In this document: in pieces, positions 61,454 through 64,000 of the stretch
Layout: each line of letters starts with the position of its first letter
Numbering within the stretch: position 1 is the first letter of the stretch
Origin: Bacteroidota bacterium
Lineage (GTDB): Bacteria; Bacteroidota; Bacteroidia; JACPRZ01
Assembly (NCBI GenBank): GCA_016193485.1
Contig: JACPRZ010000030.1
Location: forward strand, 1 to 64,000
Reading direction: 5' to 3'
DNA: 64,000 nt
The notes under the pieces: model-generated
Seen by the model: only the letters and a program-made list of their open reading frames with translations
Databases searched by the model: none
What the model was told of the DNA's origin: nothing
Program-made: the position numbers and the translations under genes

Positions 61454-62534
61454 AGGCAACTTCACTGGGAGTACGGTCATCGTTGATTTCAAACTGTTCC
61501 AGCGATTCATGATAGAGCGAATACCCTCCAGGGTTTGTGCGGGATCCCGCGCTTATTGACGTTACTCCGAGTTTCACAATGTGATCCCGGAAGTTCCTGC
61601 TTTCGCGGGTAGAAACCGAGAGTTCAATATCCGGGTCAAGAAGACGGTATGCGCAGATCAGTTGAACAAGTTCCCTGTCAGTGATGAAATGTGATGTACC
61701 GTTACCGTTTTCAAAAAACGAACCGAGTTGAATACCGGCAGCAGGGCGCAGGCGTGGAAAAGAGACCGAATATTTCGTTTGCCAGTAATTTTTTTGCAGG
61801 TATTTCAGGTGCAGGGCGCAGAAAAAGGAATCAGTACGCCACTCTTCAAGTCCGAGTAATACTCCCAACCCGATTTTAAAAATTCCGGCTCTGCCAAGGC
61901 GATCGGGCGTGATAAGCCGGTAATCAAAATTTGATTTTTTTCCTTTGGGATGATATTTCGAATAACTCTCACGGTTGTACGTTTCCTGGTAAATAAAAAC
62001 CGAATGTAAACCCAACCTGATCAGTTCTGCATATTCTTCTTCTTCAAGCGGCTGAACTTCCATTGATATATTGGAGAAAAAAGGACGGATAAGGGATAAC
62101 GCATGTTTGAAATAAGGCATACTCACCTTTTTACCGGCTTCACCGGTAACGAGCAGAACATGTTCAAACCCCATTTTTTTAATTGCTTCTGCTTCCCTTA
62201 CTATTTCCTCATCCTTTAAGGTTATCCGTTTTATTTTATTGTGATAACTGAAACCGCAGTAGGTACAGATGTTCTGACATTCATTCGAAAGGTATAACGG
62301 GATGTACATCTGGATGGTCTTGCCGAAACGTTTTTTTGCTGCCGCACTGCTCATCTGCGCCATCTCTTCAAGGTATGGCGCTGCAGCCGGAGAAATCAGC
62401 GCCTGGAAATCTCCCAGGGAACGCGGGGTGTGTTTATAGAGTGCGGCTTCAACATCCGATGCAGTTTTGGATTGGATGCTGTCGCGGATTTCAATCCAGT
62501 CGTGTTTTTTGAGTATTTCAGAAAAAATAAACAT
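61395..62534 (-). CDS. thiH: 2-iminoacetate synthase (radical SAM)
   Basis: Cleaves tyrosine with S-adenosylmethionine to give dehydroglycine for the thiazole ring of thiamine. A 379-residue protein with the radical-SAM cluster motif CQNICTYCGF (about 86-95, CxxxCxxC), GFEHVLLVTGEAGKK, VFIYQETYNRESYSKYHPKGKKSNFDYRL, GIFKIGLGVLLGLEEWRTDSFF and the ending GYQAVWKDWDRNL. It is full length. It lies downstream of thiG in the order thiE-thiG-thiH on the minus strand. Confidence 0.96.
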   Translation of the reverse strand: MFIFSEILKKHDWIEIRDSIQSKTASDVEAALYKHTPRSLGDFQALISPAAAPYLEEMAQMSSAAAKKRFGKTIQMYIPLYLSNECQNICTYCGFSYHNKIKRITLKDEEIVREAEAIKKMGFEHVLLVTGEAGKKVSMPYFKHALSLIRPFFSNISMEVQPLEEEEYAELIRLGLHSVFIYQETYNRESYSKYHPKGKKSNFDYRLITPDRLGRAGIFKIGLGVLLGLEEWRTDSFFCALHLKYLQKNYWQTKYSVSFPRLRPAAGIQLGSFFENGNGTSHFITDRELVQLICAYRLLDPDIELSVSTRESRNFRDHIVKLGVTSISAGSRTNPGGYSLYHESLEQFEINDDRTPSEVASMLEKQGYQAVWKDWDRNL

Positions 62535-62598
62535 GGTTTATTTTGTAATATGAATGCTTGTAGATACACTGTGCACCGTGTATCTACAAGCATTATTT

Positions 62599-63372
62599 TT
62601 ATACACCCAAAAACCCTGTCAGCGGGCTGCTCGCTTCGGCTTCTTTTTTTGTTGTTCCCAATTTCGCTTCGAATGCCATTCTTCCCGCTTCTACCGACAA
62701 ACGGAAAGCGTTCGCCATCTGTACCGGATCGCCTGCGACCGCAATTGCCGTATTTACCAGGACTGCGTGGGCTCCCATTTCCATTGCTTCGGCAGCATGG
62801 GAGGGCGCTCCGATTCCGGCATCAACAATAACAGGTATATTACTCTGATCAATTATTATTTCAAGCATGGCTTTTGTCTGGAGCCCGCTGGCGCTTCCGA
62901 TGGGTGAACCAAGTGGCATCACTGCCGGGCAACCGGCTTCTTCCAACCGTTTGCATAAAACCGGATCGGCATGGCAATAGGGTAAAACAATAAACCCGCG
63001 TTTTACCAGGTCGGTTGCCGCATTCAGCGTCTCAACCGGATCAGGCATAAGGTATTTCGGGTCGGGATGGATTTCCAGTTTGACCCAGTGCGTTTCAAGC
63101 GCTTCGCGTGCAAGTTCAGCCATCAGTACGGCTTCTTTCGCATTGCGTACGCCCGATGTGTTGGGCAAAAGAGCAACACCGGGAATTTGCAGGTATTTTA
63201 TGATATCATCCCCGTTGTCATTGCTTGCACCCGCCCTCCTGAAAGCAACGGTAACCAGTTCGCTCCCGGACGCAATAATCGCCTCGCGCATAAGCGAATA
63301 TGAACCGAACTTGCCCGTGCCGGTAAAAAGACGAGAATTAAATTTTTTATCAGCGATAACCAGTATCTCCAT
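62599..63372 (-). CDS. thiG: Thiazole synthase
   Basis: Forms the thiazole phosphate of thiamine from deoxyxylulose 5-phosphate, ThiS thiocarboxylate and dehydroglycine. A 257-residue product with [60 protein letters not shown] (Schiff-base Lys in VKLEI), [45 protein letters not shown] and a full ThiG C-terminus. Gap to thiE 11 nt. ThiS is expected further upstream, outside the window. Confidence 0.97.
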   Translation of the reverse strand: MEILVIADKKFNSRLFTGTGKFGSYSLMREAIIASGSELVTVAFRRAGASNDNGDDIIKYLQIPGVALLPNTSGVRNAKEAVLMAELAREALETHWVKLEIHPDPKYLMPDPVETLNAATDLVKRGFIVLPYCHADPVLCKRLEEAGCPAVMPLGSPIGSASGLQTKAMLEIIIDQSNIPVIVDAGIGAPSHAAEAMEMGAHAVLVNTAIAVAGDPVQMANAFRLSVEAGRMAFEAKLGTTKKEAEASSPLTGFLGV

Positions 63373-63383
63373 AGTTTAAATTT

Positions 63384-64000
63384 TTATTTTTTCTCCCTAT
63401 TACTATCGGGTAAGGACGAATAAATCGTATTAAGAAAAATTTGTGTCATCCCGGTTTTGTCAACAGAATTCGCAATAGCCGAACAAACAGCAACACCATA
63501 AACGCCCGCCTCCAGTAATACCGGAGCATCTTCCGGCTGAATACCTCCGATGGCAATGACCGGCACCCGGTCTCCGGACGCTTCAACAATTTGCCGGACA
63601 CCTTTGATGCCGATCACGGAATTTATTTTTTCTTTTGTTGTTGTAAACCGGTAAGGTCCCGCACCAATGTAATCCACTCCCTGTTCAATTAACCGCAATG
63701 CATCACCGGCAGTATTCGCGCTCCCCCCGATAATGGAATTTTCCCCGAGTATCTTTCTTGCTTCTGCCGGATCCATATCTTCTTTCCCCAGGTGCACTCC
63801 GTCTGCGCCAATTTCCCGTGCAATCCGCACATTATCATTGATGATGAGTTTAGCGCTGTATTTCCGACAAACGGATTTAATATTTTCGGCAATTATTTTC
63901 CATTCCATGTAATTTTTTCCTTTTACTCTCAGTTGTATCCAATCACCCCCCCCTTTACAGGCGAATTCAGCAAGATCAACATGGGAAAATCTTTCCGCTT
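63384..64000 (-). CDS. thiE: Thiamine phosphate synthase (runs off the window)
   Basis: Couples the pyrimidine and thiazole halves of thiamine. The track gives a 174-residue ORF starting at 63908, but the frame is open upstream to the last base. The preceding codons read VDLAEFACKGGGDWIQLRVKGKNY directly before MEWK (quoted in two parts: VDLAEFACKGGG and DWIQLRVKGKNY). DWIQLR-K is the conserved pyrophosphate-binding segment of ThiE, so the gene begins beyond the edge and the annotated ATG is internal. Other family motifs are DNVRIAREIGADGVHLGKEDMD, YIGAGPYRFTTTK and VIAIGGIQPEDAP. An 8-base G/C run (63946-63953) encodes GGG. Confidence 0.95.
   Translation of the reverse strand, partial: AERFSHVDLAEFACKGGGDWIQLRVKGKNYMEWKIIAENIKSVCRKYSAKLIINDNVRIAREIGADGVHLGKEDMDPAEARKILGENSIIGGSANTAGDALRLIEQGVDYIGAGPYRFTTTKEKINSVIGIKGVRQIVEASGDRVPVIAIGGIQPEDAPVLLEAGVYGVAVCSAIANSVDKTGMTQIFLNTIYSSLPDSNREKK

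Overview
The window looks like one end of a contig from an uncultured member of the Bacteroidota. The supporting signs are a 16S rRNA 5' part of that type, secreted proteins with type IX secretion (T9SS) C-terminal domains of both type A and type B, SprB-like repeats, a SusC-like TonB-dependent receptor, TAnnTTTG promoter boxes without clear Shine-Dalgarno sites, a bacterial GGGP synthase next to a phosphopantetheinyl transferase, and a Bacteroidota-type AMP nucleosidase. No species can be assigned from this alone.

Layout. 1-535: 5' third of a 16S rRNA gene on the minus strand, cut by the window edge, with leader and promoter up to about 770. 996-4701: deoC plus a two-gene ALDH16-like aldehyde dehydrogenase. 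4844-8096: GDP-fucose synthesis (gmd, fcl) and a secreted patatin phospholipase. 8213-13012: a 1599-residue kelch/SprB-repeat surface protein with a type B T9SS tail. 13042-18481 (minus): a large outer-membrane protein and a peptide-type solute-binding lipoprotein. 18783-22501: an unknown exported protein, methylmalonyl-CoA epimerase, an unknown protein and dihydrolipoamide dehydrogenase. 22798-27286: a small Cys/Asn-rich exported protein and a 1334-residue T9SS protein. 27295-30244: an accessory island bounded by two practically identical, inverted MITE-like elements, holding AMP nucleosidase, a DUF433/DUF5615 toxin-antitoxin-like pair and a RAYT (REP-associated tyrosine transposase). 30162-37410 (minus): T9SS-exported endonuclease I, an AbiEii/DUF6922 pair, a TonB receptor and a lamin-tail-like T9SS protein. 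37651-46373: two membrane-fused spermidine-synthase-like paralogues bracketing a 1379-residue T9SS protein, with the C-terminal stub of a third paralogue. 46396-52632: FG-GAP T9SS protein, SpoIIE phosphatase, TrkA-type RCK protein, YfiR-like protein, EF-P. 52734-60420: DsbD, TsaB, a WG-repeat/ahcY/pfkB operon, Sfp-type PPTase, GGGP synthase. 60767-64000: a thiamine cluster (TenI-like paralogue, thiH, thiG, and a thiE that runs off the edge).

The main theme beyond housekeeping is export to the cell surface: seven T9SS-tailed or SprB-like proteins plus a TonB receptor. The second theme is small palindromic repeats that have invaded both spacers and reading frames. MITEs with 8-bp target duplications, TCCCGAT/ATCGGGA palindromes, CCTGCCTGCC/GGCAGGCAGG palindromes and C/G-block palindromes occur in frame inside signal peptides, T9SS tails, an ALDH-like gene and the RAYT itself. 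Runs of 7-9 G or C are unusually frequent inside genes. No CRISPR array, prophage or tRNA gene was recognised.
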